Assembly: GCF_052180275.1 (NCBI RefSeq)
Contig: NZ_CP197465.1
Span: forward strand, 6,510,001-6,574,000
Source of the DNA: Kumtagia sp052180275
Lineage (GTDB): Bacteria; Pseudomonadota; Alphaproteobacteria; Rhizobiales; Rhizobiaceae
Direction: 5' to 3'
Length of the DNA stretch: 64,000 nt
The notes under the pieces are model-generated. The model was not told where the DNA came from, made no database searches, and saw only the letters and a list, made by a program, of their open reading frames with translations. The translations under genes were made by a program, and so were the position numbers. This document shows positions 33,796 through 43,261 of the stretch, in pieces (the first letter of the stretch is position 1; each line of letters opens with the position of its first letter).

Positions 33796-35973
33796 TTGGC
33801 CCGCAAGCATGACCTGATCCCCTCGGCGCCCTGGTACAGGATCGAAACGGACGAGTCCGACTGGGCAGCGCTGCCGGAACAGACCCTGGTTCAGCTGTAC
33901 AGCCAGATGAAGCTCATCCGGCGCTTCGAGGAGAAGATCCTCGATCTGGAGAAGGCGGGCCTGGTCCATGGCCCGGCGCACGCCAGCATCGGGCAGGAGG
34001 CGGCAGCGGCGGGCGCCACCTTGCTTCTGCGTCCAGTCGACCAGATCAACGGCACGCACCGCGCCCATCATCAGGTGCTGACCAAGCTCGTCAATGCACA
34101 GACCGAACCGGACTTCGACATACGCACGCAGGCCTTCACGCCGCCTATGAGCGACGCCGTGTACAGGCTGATGGCGGAGATCATGGGATTGACGCCCGGC
34201 TATTGCGAAGGTCGCGGCGGCTCCATGCATATGCGGGACGCCGAATCCGGCGTCAGCGGAACCAGCGCCATAGTCGGTGGCAACATCCCGCACGCCGCCG
34301 GCTACGCGCTGGCGGACAAGGTGCTCGGCCGCGACGGCATCTCCGTCAGCTTCTTCGGCGACGGCGCCTCGCTGCAAGGGGCGGCCTATGAATCCATGAA
34401 CATCGCAGCCGCCTACAAGCTGCCGGTGATCTTCTTCGTGGAGAACAATCTCTACGCCGTTTCGACCCATATCGACGACGTCACCGCCGAACCAAGAATT
34501 GCTTCCCGAGGCCCGATGCTGGGCTTTACCGGCATCGAGTGCGACGGCATGGACGTGGTCGCGGTGCATCGGGCCGTATCCGATGCCATCGGCATCATCC
34601 GCGAGGGCCGCGGCCCGGTCATCATCGAAGCCAAGTGCTACCGCTACTTCCACCAGAGCGGCAGCAAGACCGGCAGCGAGTTCGGGTACCGCAGCCGCCA
34701 GGAAGAGCAGGAATGGATCGTCCGCGATCCGCTGCGTCTGGCGGAAGCCCGTCTCACCAGCCTCGGCATCCTCGACAATGCCGGCATCGTGCTGATCGAC
34801 GAGCGCATCTCGGCCACGGTGCAGTCCGCCGCCGACCGGCTGACCGAGCCGGTTGCCGGAAGCAACCAGTTGCGCATACCGGATCGCCTGTGGCCGTCCG
34901 CCCAGACCGTCGACGACGGCATCCTGGCGAATGCCTCCGAAACGGACGGTTTGAAATACCGCGAACTGGAAGACTATGCGCCTGACCGGCTGGAGAAGGC
35001 GCGCTTCGTCACCGCGGCCGGCGAGGCGCTCGCCGCGGCCATGGCCCTCGATCCCACGATCGTCGTGCTCGGCGAGGACGTCCACCGGTTGCGCGGCGGC
35101 GTCAGCGGCTTCACCCGTTCGGCACTGGAGCAGTTTCCCGGCCGCGTGCTGGCCATGCCCATCGCCGAGAACGGCTTCACCGGCGTGGCGCTGGGCGCGG
35201 CCCTGCGTGGATTGCGGCCGGTCGTGGAAATCATGTTCGGCGACTTCTGCCTGGTGGCGGCCGACCAGATCGGCAACGGCATCGCCAAGGTGCGCCACAT
35301 GTTCGGCGACGGCTTCCCCGTGCCGGTGATCATGCGCGTGCGCGTTTCGCCCCATACGGGATACGGCTCCCAGCATTCGGGCGACCCGGCAGCGCTGTTC
35401 AGGTTGTTTCCCGGCTGGCACGTCGTTTCGCCGACGACGGCCTTCGACTATGTCGGGCTGCTCAACACCGCGCTGAAATCCAACGATCCGGTCGCCATCA
35501 TCGAGCATGTCGAATTCTACCAGCGCGAGAGCCTGGTTCCGCGCGACGAGCGCGACTTCTGCATCCGCATCGGCAAGGCCAAGGTCGTTCGTTCCGGCAC
35601 CGCCTGCACGGTGCTCGCCACCTCGGCCATGGTTCCCATCGCAGCGAAGGTAGCGGAAGAGACCCGCATCGACGCCGAAGTCATTGACATGCGCAGCATC
35701 GGCCAGCTTTCCACCGACTGGCCGCTCATCCTGGCGTCGATCGCAAAGACCAACCGGGTCATCATCGCCGAGCAGGTCGCCAGCGGGTTCGCGCTCGGCC
35801 GCCACTGGATCGCCGAAATCCAGGCGCGCGCATTCGATGACCTGGATCACGAAATACTTCACGTCACCGGCAGTCTCTCGGCGCCCGTGGTGTCGGCCGT
35901 CCTCAACAAGGCCGCCCTCGGTTCCGCGGAGAAACTGCGGGAGGCGATGGAGTTGATCACCGAGAACGCATGA
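33796..35973 (+). CDS. Fused alpha-beta 2-oxoacid dehydrogenase E1 (TPP-dependent)
   Basis: A 725-residue protein combining both E1 subunits in one chain. Residues about 30-350 are E1-alpha, with the TPP/magnesium motif running from GDGASLQGAAYESMN (188-202) to ENN (216-218). Residues about 395-725 are E1-beta, with EDVHRLRGGVSGFTR and the substrate-channel segment PVVEIMFGDFCLVAADQIGN. Such fusions occur in acetoin and branched-chain-type complexes and decarboxylate a 2-oxoacid (or acetoin), passing the acyl group to a lipoyl carrier. The start is TTG at 33796 after GGAGAA. The binding-protein gene overlaps its stop. The probable lipoyl partner is at 49582; no E3 gene is in the window. Confidence 0.88.
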   Translation: MARKHDLIPSAPWYRIETDESDWAALPEQTLVQLYSQMKLIRRFEEKILDLEKAGLVHGPAHASIGQEAAAAGATLLLRPVDQINGTHRAHHQVLTKLVNAQTEPDFDIRTQAFTPPMSDAVYRLMAEIMGLTPGYCEGRGGSMHMRDAESGVSGTSAIVGGNIPHAAGYALADKVLGRDGISVSFFGDGASLQGAAYESMNIAAAYKLPVIFFVENNLYAVSTHIDDVTAEPRIASRGPMLGFTGIECDGMDVVAVHRAVSDAIGIIREGRGPVIIEAKCYRYFHQSGSKTGSEFGYRSRQEEQEWIVRDPLRLAEARLTSLGILDNAGIVLIDERISATVQSAADRLTEPVAGSNQLRIPDRLWPSAQTVDDGILANASETDGLKYRELEDYAPDRLEKARFVTAAGEALAAAMALDPTIVVLGEDVHRLRGGVSGFTRSALEQFPGRVLAMPIAENGFTGVALGAALRGLRPVVEIMFGDFCLVAADQIGNGIAKVRHMFGDGFPVPVIMRVRVSPHTGYGSQHSGDPAALFRLFPGWHVVSPTTAFDYVGLLNTALKSNDPVAIIEHVEFYQRESLVPRDERDFCIRIGKAKVVRSGTACTVLATSAMVPIAAKVAEETRIDAEVIDMRSIGQLSTDWPLILASIAKTNRVIIAEQVASGFALGRHWIAEIQARAFDDLDHEILHVTGSLSAPVVSAVLNKAALGSAEKLREAMELITENA

Positions 35974-36002
35974 ATCAGATCAAAACAGGAAGGGACATGA
36001 CA

Positions 36003-37610
36003 ATGAAAATGGGGAACTTTGATCGCCTTTCGAGACTGAAGGGTCTCGCGGCGGCGACTATGCTGATGGGTCTGGGCGCCATCGCGATTCCAGCCGAAGC
36101 CAAGACGCTGGTCATCGCCCGCGACATGGACGTCAACTCGCTGGATATCACCCGCGGCTGGTGCGACACCTGCATGATCTACAATGCCGCGGTCTACGAC
36201 GCGCTGCTGACGCTCGACGCCGACAACAAGCTGGTGCCGCTGGTCGCCGAGAGCTGGGAAGCCAACGCGGACCAGACGAGCTTCACCTTCAAGCTGAACC
36301 CGAAGGCGACCTTCGCCGACGGTTCGAAGGTGGAAGCAAAGGACGTCAAGTGGTCCTGGGAGCGCTTGAAGAACATCAAGGGCAGCCCCTCCGGCCTGAC
36401 CGAAACCATCGCCTCCGTGGAAGCCCCCGATGCCGGCACGGTGGTGGTGAAGACCACCGTGCCGAATTCCGAGCTGCTCAACCTCCTAGCCGCCAGTTAC
36501 TTCGGCGTCGTCAACAGCGATGTCGCCGAGGCCGAGGCCAAGGCGGTCGCGGGTGAGGACGCGGCGCAGTCGGACCAGGCCGAGCCCTGGTTCATGGCCC
36601 ACTCCGCCGGCGGCGGTGCGTTTGTGCTCGATTCCTATCAGCCGGGTGCGGAACTCAGGTTGAAGCGCAACGAGAATTACTGGCGCGCGCCGGCGAAGGT
36701 CGACGAGGTCGTCATCCGCCAGGTCGGCGACGCGGTCGCCCAGGCGCAACTGCTGCAGAACGGGCAGGCCGACGTGGCGCTGAACATCGACCCGGAGACG
36801 GCCAAGACGCTGACCGGCACGGACGTGAAGGTCGAGTCCGCACCGTCGAACAACTTCGTCTACCTGACGATCAGCCCCGGAGCCGTCGCCAACCCGTTCC
36901 CGATGACGAACGATATCCGCGAGGCCATCTCGATCGCCGTCAATCGTGCGGAACTCATCGAGTTCACGCTGGGCGAGGGCAACGGCCAGTTGATCTCGGT
37001 GCCGTTCCCGCTGGCCTTCCCGGGCGGCGCCAATCACCCGATCCCGGAATACAATCCGGAAAAGGCCAAGGAGATCCTGGCCAAGGCGGGGCATGGCGAC
37101 GGCTTCACGCTTGACGCCACCTATCCGAACCTCAACGTCTATGGCGTCGACTTCAACCTGGCCATGCAGAAGATCCAGCAGGATCTGGCCAAGGTGAACA
37201 TCAAGCTGGACCTCAAGCCAGTCGAGTTCCCCAACTGGCGCGAACTGGCGACGAAGGATCACATTCCGATCTCCTTCGTGTTCTTCGCACCCGACTATTA
37301 CGGCACCTCGCAATATGTGGGCTATTTCGGCCTGGCGCCGGATTCGCCTTGGGCGAAGCGTGGCGGAGCCGAGCGCGACCCGTCCTTCCTGCTTCCCGAA
37401 GTACCGGGATTGCTGGCCGACGCGCTGAAGTCGACACCGGAAGAGGCCGAGAAGATCTACTTCGACATCGGCGAGAAGATCCGGCAGCAGAACGTCCTGA
37501 TCCCGATGATCAGCCCGAACACCATCCTCGCCTACGGCAGCAAGGTTCACGGCGTCCGCAATTCGCCGAGCTCCAACATTCCGCTGTACGAGATCTCGAT
37601 CGACGATTGA
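36003..37610 (+). CDS. Family 5 ABC transporter substrate-binding protein
   Basis: A 535-residue DppA/OppA-type protein. A Sec signal (LKGLAAATMLMGLGAIAIPA, cut after AEA) precedes the cluster-5 motif VPLVAESWEANADQTSFTFK and KLNPKATFADGSKVEAKDVK. The C-terminal lobe has TYPNLNVYGVDFNLAMQKIQ. The ATG at 36003 has GGAAGGG eight bases upstream; in-frame ATGs at 35970 and 35997 are less well placed. It sits directly behind the E1 gene and is the likely periplasmic partner of the permease and ATPase genes at 44570-48525, which lack a binding protein of their own. An intrinsic terminator ends the unit at 37635-37659. The ligand may be an oligopeptide or a modified amine. Confidence 0.9.
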   Translation: MKMGNFDRLSRLKGLAAATMLMGLGAIAIPAEAKTLVIARDMDVNSLDITRGWCDTCMIYNAAVYDALLTLDADNKLVPLVAESWEANADQTSFTFKLNPKATFADGSKVEAKDVKWSWERLKNIKGSPSGLTETIASVEAPDAGTVVVKTTVPNSELLNLLAASYFGVVNSDVAEAEAKAVAGEDAAQSDQAEPWFMAHSAGGGAFVLDSYQPGAELRLKRNENYWRAPAKVDEVVIRQVGDAVAQAQLLQNGQADVALNIDPETAKTLTGTDVKVESAPSNNFVYLTISPGAVANPFPMTNDIREAISIAVNRAELIEFTLGEGNGQLISVPFPLAFPGGANHPIPEYNPEKAKEILAKAGHGDGFTLDATYPNLNVYGVDFNLAMQKIQQDLAKVNIKLDLKPVEFPNWRELATKDHIPISFVFFAPDYYGTSQYVGYFGLAPDSPWAKRGGAERDPSFLLPEVPGLLADALKSTPEEAEKIYFDIGEKIRQQNVLIPMISPNTILAYGSKVHGVRNSPSSNIPLYEISIDD

Positions 37611-37634
37611 GGTCAACGCCAACGGATGCTTGCC

Positions 37635-37659
37635 CGAGGCCCCGCAAGGGGCCTCGTTT
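37635..37659 (+). terminator. Intrinsic terminator after the binding-protein gene
   Basis: CGAGGCCCC (37635-37643), the loop GCAA and GGGGCCTCG (37648-37656) form a perfect 9-bp stem followed by TTT. It lies 25 bases past the stop at 37610 and ends the E1/binding-protein transcript, separating it from the transaminase gene. Confidence 0.88.
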
Positions 37660-37865
37660 CCATGCGGCCGCGACAGGCCTGGCCCCTGAGGCCGGCCTGC
37701 CGCGGCGCGCAACGCGGCGGCGGCAAGGCATGGACCGCCGGCAAGAAATGCGAGATGCACAGCCCAACCACCTTGCAGGCAAGAACCCTGATTATCCTCG
37801 ATAAATCAGTCACTTGAATTCACGGTTCAGCAACCGACAAGATCGGCTTCAGCCAGGAGAGCCAG

Positions 37866-38825
37866 GTGTCCTACACCGACTTCATTTTCAACGACTACCG
37901 CAAACGTGTTGGCGAGCTGGAAGCAGGCACCAATCCGCTGGCGCAGGGCGTCGCCTACATCGACGGCGATCTCTATCCCCTGCATGAAGCGAGGATCCCG
38001 ATACTCGACCAGGGTTTCCTGCATTCCGACCTGACATATGACGTCCCTTCCATCTGGGACAGCCGCTTCTTCCGCCTCGACGATCATCTCGACCGGTTCG
38101 AGCGAAGCATGAAGCTGCTTCGGCTGCGCAGCCCGCTTGACCGTCACAGCATCCGCCAGAAGCTCGTCGAAATGGCCGCGAAAAGCGGCATCCGCGACGC
38201 CTATGTCTGCATGATCGTGACCCGCGGCCTCAAATTCATCCGCCAGTACAGCCCCGAGGAAATCGAGAACAATCTCTATCTCATCATGCAGCCCTTCCTG
38301 TGGGTGATGGGCGAGGAAATGCAGAAGACCGGCGGTTCGGCAATCATCGCCCGCGACGTCCGCCGCGTCCCGCCCGGCGCCATCGACCCGACCGTCAAGA
38401 ACCTGCAATGGGGCGACTTCGTGCGTGGCATATTCGAGGCGCGAGACCGGGGCGCGAACTATCCGATCCTGACCGACGGTGACGGCAACCTCACGGAAGG
38501 GTCGGGCTTCAACGTCTGCATCATCAAGAACGGCGTGTTGCGTACGCCGAAGCGCGGCGTGCTCGAAGGCGTTACCCGCAAGACCGTGCTCGAAGTCGCC
38601 AGGGCGCAGGGCATCGAGTGCCATGTCGAGGACGTACCTGTCAGCGCCGCCTATGATTGCGACGAGTTGCTCTTCGTCACCACGGCCGGCGGCGTCATGC
38701 CGATCACAAAGCTGGACGGCGTGCCGATCGGCAACGGCGAGGTCGGCCCGCTGAGCAGGGCGATCTGGAAGGCCTATTGGGAAGCCCACTACGATCCGAT
38801 GCTGAGCTTCGCCATCAACTATTGA
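37866..38825 (+). CDS. Class IV aminotransferase resembling (R)-selective amine transaminases
   Basis: A 319-residue fold-type IV PLP enzyme. LDQGFLHSDLTYDV (47-60) corresponds to the diagnostic FDQGYLHSDVTYTV of (R)-amine transaminases such as ATA-117, rather than the branched-chain or D-alanine signatures. The PLP lysine is in TVKNLQWGD (Lys178). The cofactor-cup motifs EGSGFNV and TTAGGVMPI follow. The GTG at 37866 has GGAGA seven bases upstream. The enzyme would move an amino group between an amine (or beta/omega-amino acid) and a keto acid. Placed between a terminated importer unit and a sugar-acid kinase operon in a catabolic island, it is a likely first deamination step; substrate and chirality are inferred. 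Confidence 0.83.
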   Translation: MSYTDFIFNDYRKRVGELEAGTNPLAQGVAYIDGDLYPLHEARIPILDQGFLHSDLTYDVPSIWDSRFFRLDDHLDRFERSMKLLRLRSPLDRHSIRQKLVEMAAKSGIRDAYVCMIVTRGLKFIRQYSPEEIENNLYLIMQPFLWVMGEEMQKTGGSAIIARDVRRVPPGAIDPTVKNLQWGDFVRGIFEARDRGANYPILTDGDGNLTEGSGFNVCIIKNGVLRTPKRGVLEGVTRKTVLEVARAQGIECHVEDVPVSAAYDCDELLFVTTAGGVMPITKLDGVPIGNGEVGPLSRAIWKAYWEAHYDPMLSFAINY

Positions 38826-38916
38826 TGTGCTCCATGCCGGCGGCGCCGTCCGCCGGTATCGGACGGCAGTACGCGACCATGTGGCCGAAGCGGCGCGATC
38901 CGCTCCGCCGAACCGT

Positions 38917-39564
38917 CTATTTCAGGTCCTGCTGGCCGTAGGTCTTGTAGCGGCTCTTGACCACGCCCAGTTCGTCGTCGCTGAGCATCACCGGGCGGCC
39001 GACGCTTTTGGCGAGCAGGTACTGCCTGGCCAGCGTCTCCAGCTTCTCGGTCCGCGCCACGGCGGTGGCGAGGTCGGGCCCATAGGCAATCATGCCATGG
39101 TTGGCCAGCAGGCAGGTGTTGCGCGCGGCCAGCGCACGCACCGCAGCCTCCGCCAGCTTCGCCGTGCCGAACGGCGCATAATCCGAGCACGGAACATCGT
39201 CGCCACCGAAGGAAGCGATCATGTAGTGAAAGGGCGGCAGGGCTTCGCGCAGGCACGACAGGGCCACACAGTGGTCCGGGTGGGCATGCACCACCGCCTT
39301 GGCCTGCGGAAAGGCCTCGTAGATGGCCATATGCATGTTCCATTCGCTGGAAGGACGCGTGGTCCCGCTCCAGCTGCCGTCCGGCGCCACCTCCACCATC
39401 ATCGAAGCGTCGAGCACGCCCGGCGCAATTCCTGTCGGCGTTATCAGCATGCCGCTTTCCAGCCTGACGCTGATGTTGCCCGACGTGCCGCTGTTGAGCC
39501 CCTTCGAGGCGATATGGCGGGTGGCGTCGACCAGAGACTGCCGCGTCTGTTGGTGAAGGGTCAT
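38917..39564 (-). CDS. Class II aldolase family, 3-oxo-tetronate 4-phosphate decarboxylase-like
   Basis: A 215-residue class II aldolase/adducin protein. GLNSGTSGNISVRL near residue 25 and VVHAHPDHCVALS hold the metal-binding His residues; the closing HGMIAYGPDL supplies another. Family members next to DUF1537 kinases (OtnC/LtnC-type) decarboxylate 3-oxo-tetronate 4-phosphate to dihydroxyacetone phosphate. The ATG at 39564 overlaps the stop of the kinase by ATGA, so both are co-translated. The exact acid sugar is unknown. Confidence 0.82.
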   Translation of the reverse strand: MTLHQQTRQSLVDATRHIASKGLNSGTSGNISVRLESGMLITPTGIAPGVLDASMMVEVAPDGSWSGTTRPSSEWNMHMAIYEAFPQAKAVVHAHPDHCVALSCLREALPPFHYMIASFGGDDVPCSDYAPFGTAKLAEAAVRALAARNTCLLANHGMIAYGPDLATAVARTEKLETLARQYLLAKSVGRPVMLSDDELGVVKSRYKTYGQQDLK

Positions 39565-40901
39565 AGCATTCCCGCTCGAGGTGGCCACTGATCGAGATAA
39601 GGCGGCGTACTGACCGGCCGACGCATTTCCTCAAGCACCGTGGAGAAGATATCCAGTCCGCCGAGTTTTCCGGATTTGAGCATCATGGCGACACTGAACG
39701 GCATTTTCGCGACCATGCGGCCGGTGCCGAGCCCCTGATACGGGCCGAGCAGGAAACGGGAGATCGGCAGCTTGGGAACGATGGCCCCAGCGGTTTCGCC
39801 CCCGGCTATGATCAGCCGCCGGACGCCGCAGTCGAAGATCAGCCGCTGCGCCACAGCGGTGAGGAAGTCCTCCGCGGCCCGCGCCACGACGTCGCGTCCG
39901 CGCTGCTGCTGCAGGCGCGCGACCTCCTCCTGCGGAGCCATGGTGGCGATCGCGATCGGCCTGCCCCGATCGATCGCCCGCCTGGCTGTCGCCAGCGTCG
40001 CGCCGAGCACATCGACGCCCGCCAGCACTTCCGACAGATCGATCGTCACGACCTCGTTGTCGCGGCCGAAATCCGCCAGCTGGTCCGCCGTGCGCGGCGC
40101 GACGCTGCCAGCCAGAATCGCCGCCGGCCCGTCGACGCCCGGCAACTCCGCAACGTCGGCGCGGGTCAGGCGACCGGCACGCCTCCATGCCGGAGGGAGA
40201 TGGGCTGCGACCGACGCGTTGCCGGTCAGCAGCGGCATGTCCGACGCCGCCTCGGCAATGGCGGCGAGATCGCGCTCGTAGATCGTGTCGGTTATCGCAA
40301 AGTGGATGCCCTCGGCGGCAAGCCTGTCACAGCGCTCGCGGATCGCCTGTGGCCCCCGGTCGACCACCGGATGCGGGACAAGGCCGACGGCGCGACGGGT
40401 CTGCGCGGCGAGAACGCGGACGAGGTTGGAATCCGTCATCGGCGTCAGCGGGTCGAAGCGCTTCGGCGATTCGGCAAGGATCTGCGCACCCCCGAACATG
40501 TAGCCTTGGAAAACCGTGCGTTCCGTCTCGCAGAGCGCCGGACAGAACAATGTGAAGCGCGCGCCGAGCAGATCCGCCAACGCCTCGGCACAAGGGCCGA
40601 TATTGCCGTCCGGTGTGGAATCGAAGGTGGCGCAGTATTTGAAGAAGATCAGCTCGCAGCCCGCTTCGAGCAGCTTCCTGGCGGCCGCCAGCACCTGTTC
40701 CACCGCTGTTGCCGCCGGGACCACCCGCACCTTCAGTGCGATGACATGGGCGAGCGAAAGACGATCGATATCGCTCTCGACGCTGGTGGAAAATCCAGTC
40801 GGCATGCCACGTGCGACCATCATCGCCGCCAGTTCCGCACCGCCGGTCAGGTCATCGGCAATCGCGCCGAACAGCAACGGGCGTTCTCTCTCCACGGCCA
40901 C
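39561..40901 (-). CDS. Four-carbon acid sugar kinase (OtnK/DUF1537)
   Basis: A 446-residue DUF1537 kinase. GAIADDLTGGAELAAMM near the N-terminus is the sugar-acid-binding motif. FFKYCATFDSTPDGNIGPCA follows near residue 90, and the C-terminal nucleotide-binding domain has LIIAGGETAGAIVPKL. The family phosphorylates 3-oxo-tetronates, erythronate, threonate and related acids. The start is GTG at 40901, nine bases after GGGAG. It precedes and overlaps the class II aldolase gene, the known OtnK-OtnC arrangement. A second DUF1537 gene lies at 55510. Which acid sugar is used cannot be told. Confidence 0.87.
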   Translation of the reverse strand: MAVERERPLLFGAIADDLTGGAELAAMMVARGMPTGFSTSVESDIDRLSLAHVIALKVRVVPAATAVEQVLAAARKLLEAGCELIFFKYCATFDSTPDGNIGPCAEALADLLGARFTLFCPALCETERTVFQGYMFGGAQILAESPKRFDPLTPMTDSNLVRVLAAQTRRAVGLVPHPVVDRGPQAIRERCDRLAAEGIHFAITDTIYERDLAAIAEAASDMPLLTGNASVAAHLPPAWRRAGRLTRADVAELPGVDGPAAILAGSVAPRTADQLADFGRDNEVVTIDLSEVLAGVDVLGATLATARRAIDRGRPIAIATMAPQEEVARLQQQRGRDVVARAAEDFLTAVAQRLIFDCGVRRLIIAGGETAGAIVPKLPISRFLLGPYQGLGTGRMVAKMPFSVAMMLKSGKLGGLDIFSTVLEEMRRPVSTPPYLDQWPPRAGML

Positions 40902-41062
40902 TCTCGTCAGCTCCCAAACTCGCCGGACGACATCGCCCGGCCTCGACCACGCCAGACCCGCACCAGCAACGGATCTGTCGCATCGTCCGCCTGCGTCGCG
41001 ACACGTTGCCCGGCCTCTCTAGACAACAAACGCCCCGGCCGCCACCGTGCCATGCCGCGACA

Positions 41063-41863
41063 TCAAAGCCCCAGGAACGCCCGCAGCAGGGCCAGTTGGC
41101 CGTCCATCATCTGGCGGCCGTAGAGCAGGCGGCATCCCTTCCTTTCGGCGGCCTCAAGCAACCTGGTCTTCTCGGGGACCATGACGATGTCGGCAACAAT
41201 CATTCCGCCCGAAAGCATTTCCAAATCGACCGGATCGCCGCCATCCTTGCCGCGCATTCCGAGCGACGTGGCGTTGAGCACCATGTCGAAGCCGGTGGGA
41301 TCGGCCTCCCCCGCACGCAGGGACGCGGCGGGGTAGGCAACTGATACCGCCGCAGCGAGGCCCCGCGCCTTTTCCACGTCGCGGTTGGCAATGACGAGTT
41401 CGCGAACGCCCGCCTCGGCCAGGGCGAAAGCCAGGCTGCGACCGGCACCGCCGGCGCCAACCATGAGCACGCGAAGGCCTGCGAGATCGATACCCGCTTC
41501 CCTGGCGCCCTGCACGAAGCCGCTGCCGTCCACATTCTCGCCCGTCAGCCTCCCGTCCGGATCGCGCCGGATGTAGTTGACGCTGCCGATCAGGCGCGCC
41601 CGTGGCGTCAGATCGTCGAGTAAGGCGGCGACGGGTATCTTGTGAGGAATGGTGACACCGGAACCGACGCAGTTCTTCAGCTTGCGCAAGGCGTCGATCA
41701 TCAAAGGCAGGTCGTCCGCGCCGACATGGGCGGGCACGCAGACGAAATCGTGGCCGTGAGCGCGCATGAAGGCGGTGATGCTCTCCGTGCCGACGACGTG
41801 CCCGACCGGGTCCGCCATGAGCAGCATGATGCTGGTTTGCCCGGTAATGCGTCGAGCGTCCAT
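41063..41863 (-). CDS. Shikimate-dehydrogenase-like oxidoreductase
   Basis: A 266-residue AroE-superfamily protein. GTESITAFMRAHGHDF and GSGVTIPHKIPVAALLDDLT (the NPHK-type Lys, here in IPHK) form the substrate site. GENVDGSGFVQG is the catalytic Asp loop, VGAGGAGRSLAFALAE is the dinucleotide motif, and GRQMMDGQLA is the helical lid. The first SxS motif of true AroE is altered (GHVVGTES), which places it with quinate/shikimate-like dehydrogenases of catabolic regions (YdiB/RifI type) rather than aromatic synthesis. GGAGGA precedes the ATG. It probably oxidises or reduces a cyclic hydroxy acid, in keeping with the surrounding catabolic genes. The cofactor is unknown. Confidence 0.83.
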   Translation of the reverse strand: MDARRITGQTSIMLLMADPVGHVVGTESITAFMRAHGHDFVCVPAHVGADDLPLMIDALRKLKNCVGSGVTIPHKIPVAALLDDLTPRARLIGSVNYIRRDPDGRLTGENVDGSGFVQGAREAGIDLAGLRVLMVGAGGAGRSLAFALAEAGVRELVIANRDVEKARGLAAAVSVAYPAASLRAGEADPTGFDMVLNATSLGMRGKDGGDPVDLEMLSGGMIVADIVMVPEKTRLLEAAERKGCRLLYGRQMMDGQLALLRAFLGL

Positions 41864-42132
41864 CCGCGTCCTCCCACCATGCCTTCGCTATTAACATGAT
41901 CAATATCGGTTAAATCAAGCAGTCCATGGTGATCGAACCATCAAAAGGCCAAGCACCGGCTAGCCGCCCCGGTCCCGGCAATCACCTATAAACACGGCCA
42001 TATGCACTGGATCAGGGAAAGAGGCCACGCCTCGCGCCGGCAGCCTACAGAAGTCAGTTTATAATGGATAAGTTTATTTGTAAGCCTATCCGTAAACGAG
42101 TGTATTCCTTCCCCTCAAGAGGACCATGCTCC

Positions 42133-42300
42133 ATGTCAAAACGGCAAATGCATCTGGCCTGGGCGACCGGCCAGATGACGCCGCAGCTCGTCAGCACGCC
42201 CACCATGATTGCCGACCATCTGCAGAATTTCTTCGAAGCGGAATGCTGCGACGGCTTCATGATCTGCCTGTCGCTCCAGGCTACGGCGATCGCGGCCTGT
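42133..42300 (+). pseudogene. Internally deleted FMN-dependent monooxygenase (NtaA/SnaA-type) remnant
   Basis: The frame starts MSKRQMHLAWATGQ, like the N-terminus of NtaA/SnaA/DszA-type luciferase-family monooxygenases. It then jumps directly to STPTMIADHLQNFFEAECCD and GFMIC, which is their C-terminal region. Members are about 440 residues long, so almost the whole barrel is missing. The frame then runs into the tail of the TetR gene on the other strand. It is a residue of a flavin monooxygenase gene that once stood here, consistent with a catabolic island being remodelled. Confidence 0.55.
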
Positions 42301-42984
42301 TCAGCCAGCCAATTCGCGCGGCGGAATGATCTCCGGGAGATAGCAGCGAAGGTAAGCGACGCCCGCCAGATGCGCTTCCGCGATGTAGTCGTCGCGGATG
42401 AAGCCGTTCTCGATGTAGGAGATGGAAAAGACGCCGTCGATTATGGCGAAGTAGGTGGCGAGGCGGCGCTCCCAGTCCGGAATGACCGGCATCTGGAAAT
42501 AGTCGTTCAGCATCCGTGACCGGGCATCCACGAGACGGTGGTATTGCGATACGTCGGCGCTCTTGATCTCGACGCTGATGTTGGCGCCGAAAAACAGACG
42601 CAGCGCGGCGGGGTGGGCGTTGTGGTAATGCGCGGCGGCCGTCATCTTCTGGCGGAAAAGCTCCTGCCAGCGTGTCGGACGCTGTGGCAAGGGCAGGTTC
42701 GAGAGTTCCAGAAGGGCATTGTGATGCACTTCGGCAAGCGCCAGCAGCGCGGATTCCGCGCTCGGGAAGAAGTGGTAGACGGACGCGTTGGGAACCTTCG
42801 CCTGCGCGGCGATCTGGTAAAGGCCGATGTCCTGCACCTGATTGGTTTCGAGCAGCTGATCCACCGCCTCCAGCAGCTTGCGGAACCGCACCTGTCCGGG
42901 CCTGCGCTGCGGCTGTCTGGCGACGATGCGTTTTGACGGCCGCTCGCCGGCCGGTGCCTCGTCCATGTCGTCGTTCATGATCAT
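42301..42984 (-). CDS. TetR-family transcriptional regulator (paralogue 1)
   Basis: A protein of about 227 residues. The helix-turn-helix is IGLYQIAAQAKVPNASVYHF (followed by FPSAESALLALAEVH). The C-terminal domain has HPAALRLFFGANISVEIK and YLRCYLPEIIPPRE. The same pattern, in the same order, is found in the second TetR protein at 52270, so the two are paralogues. Starts at 42984 and 42978 are both possible, with no strong ribosome site. It is isolated between the monooxygenase remnant and the CoA-transferase gene. It probably senses an intermediate of the local pathway. Its target is unknown; no clear dyad was seen upstream. Confidence 0.83.
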   Translation of the reverse strand: MIMNDDMDEAPAGERPSKRIVARQPQRRPGQVRFRKLLEAVDQLLETNQVQDIGLYQIAAQAKVPNASVYHFFPSAESALLALAEVHHNALLELSNLPLPQRPTRWQELFRQKMTAAAHYHNAHPAALRLFFGANISVEIKSADVSQYHRLVDARSRMLNDYFQMPVIPDWERRLATYFAIIDGVFSISYIENGFIRDDYIAEAHLAGVAYLRCYLPEIIPPRELAG

Positions 42985-43261
42985 CTCGCAATGGCAGCCG
43001 GAACCGAAACAAATCCAGTCCCCCGCAAAGGTCAAGTCGGCGATCCGGCCCGCATGGCCCGTGCCGGGCCGCGTGCGCAACCGGAAACCGTCGGCTTACG
43101 TGTTTCTCCGCGGCGTCTCCACAAGCAGCCGTTCATTGTCGTTGAGGGCGGCGTCGCGGCTGACGCGGTCGTAGAGCGAGTCACAGAAACGTCAGGAGTC
43201 CTACGGCTGCCCCTCGCTTTCACCGAAGGCGGCGGCGACGCGACGGTGTTTCCCGCATGCG

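Noticed and set aside
33502..35862. A 786-residue minus-strand open frame opposite the E1 gene
   Set aside because: It is the antisense shadow of the well-supported E1 fusion in GC-rich DNA; composition is Arg/His/Asp-rich with no motifs.
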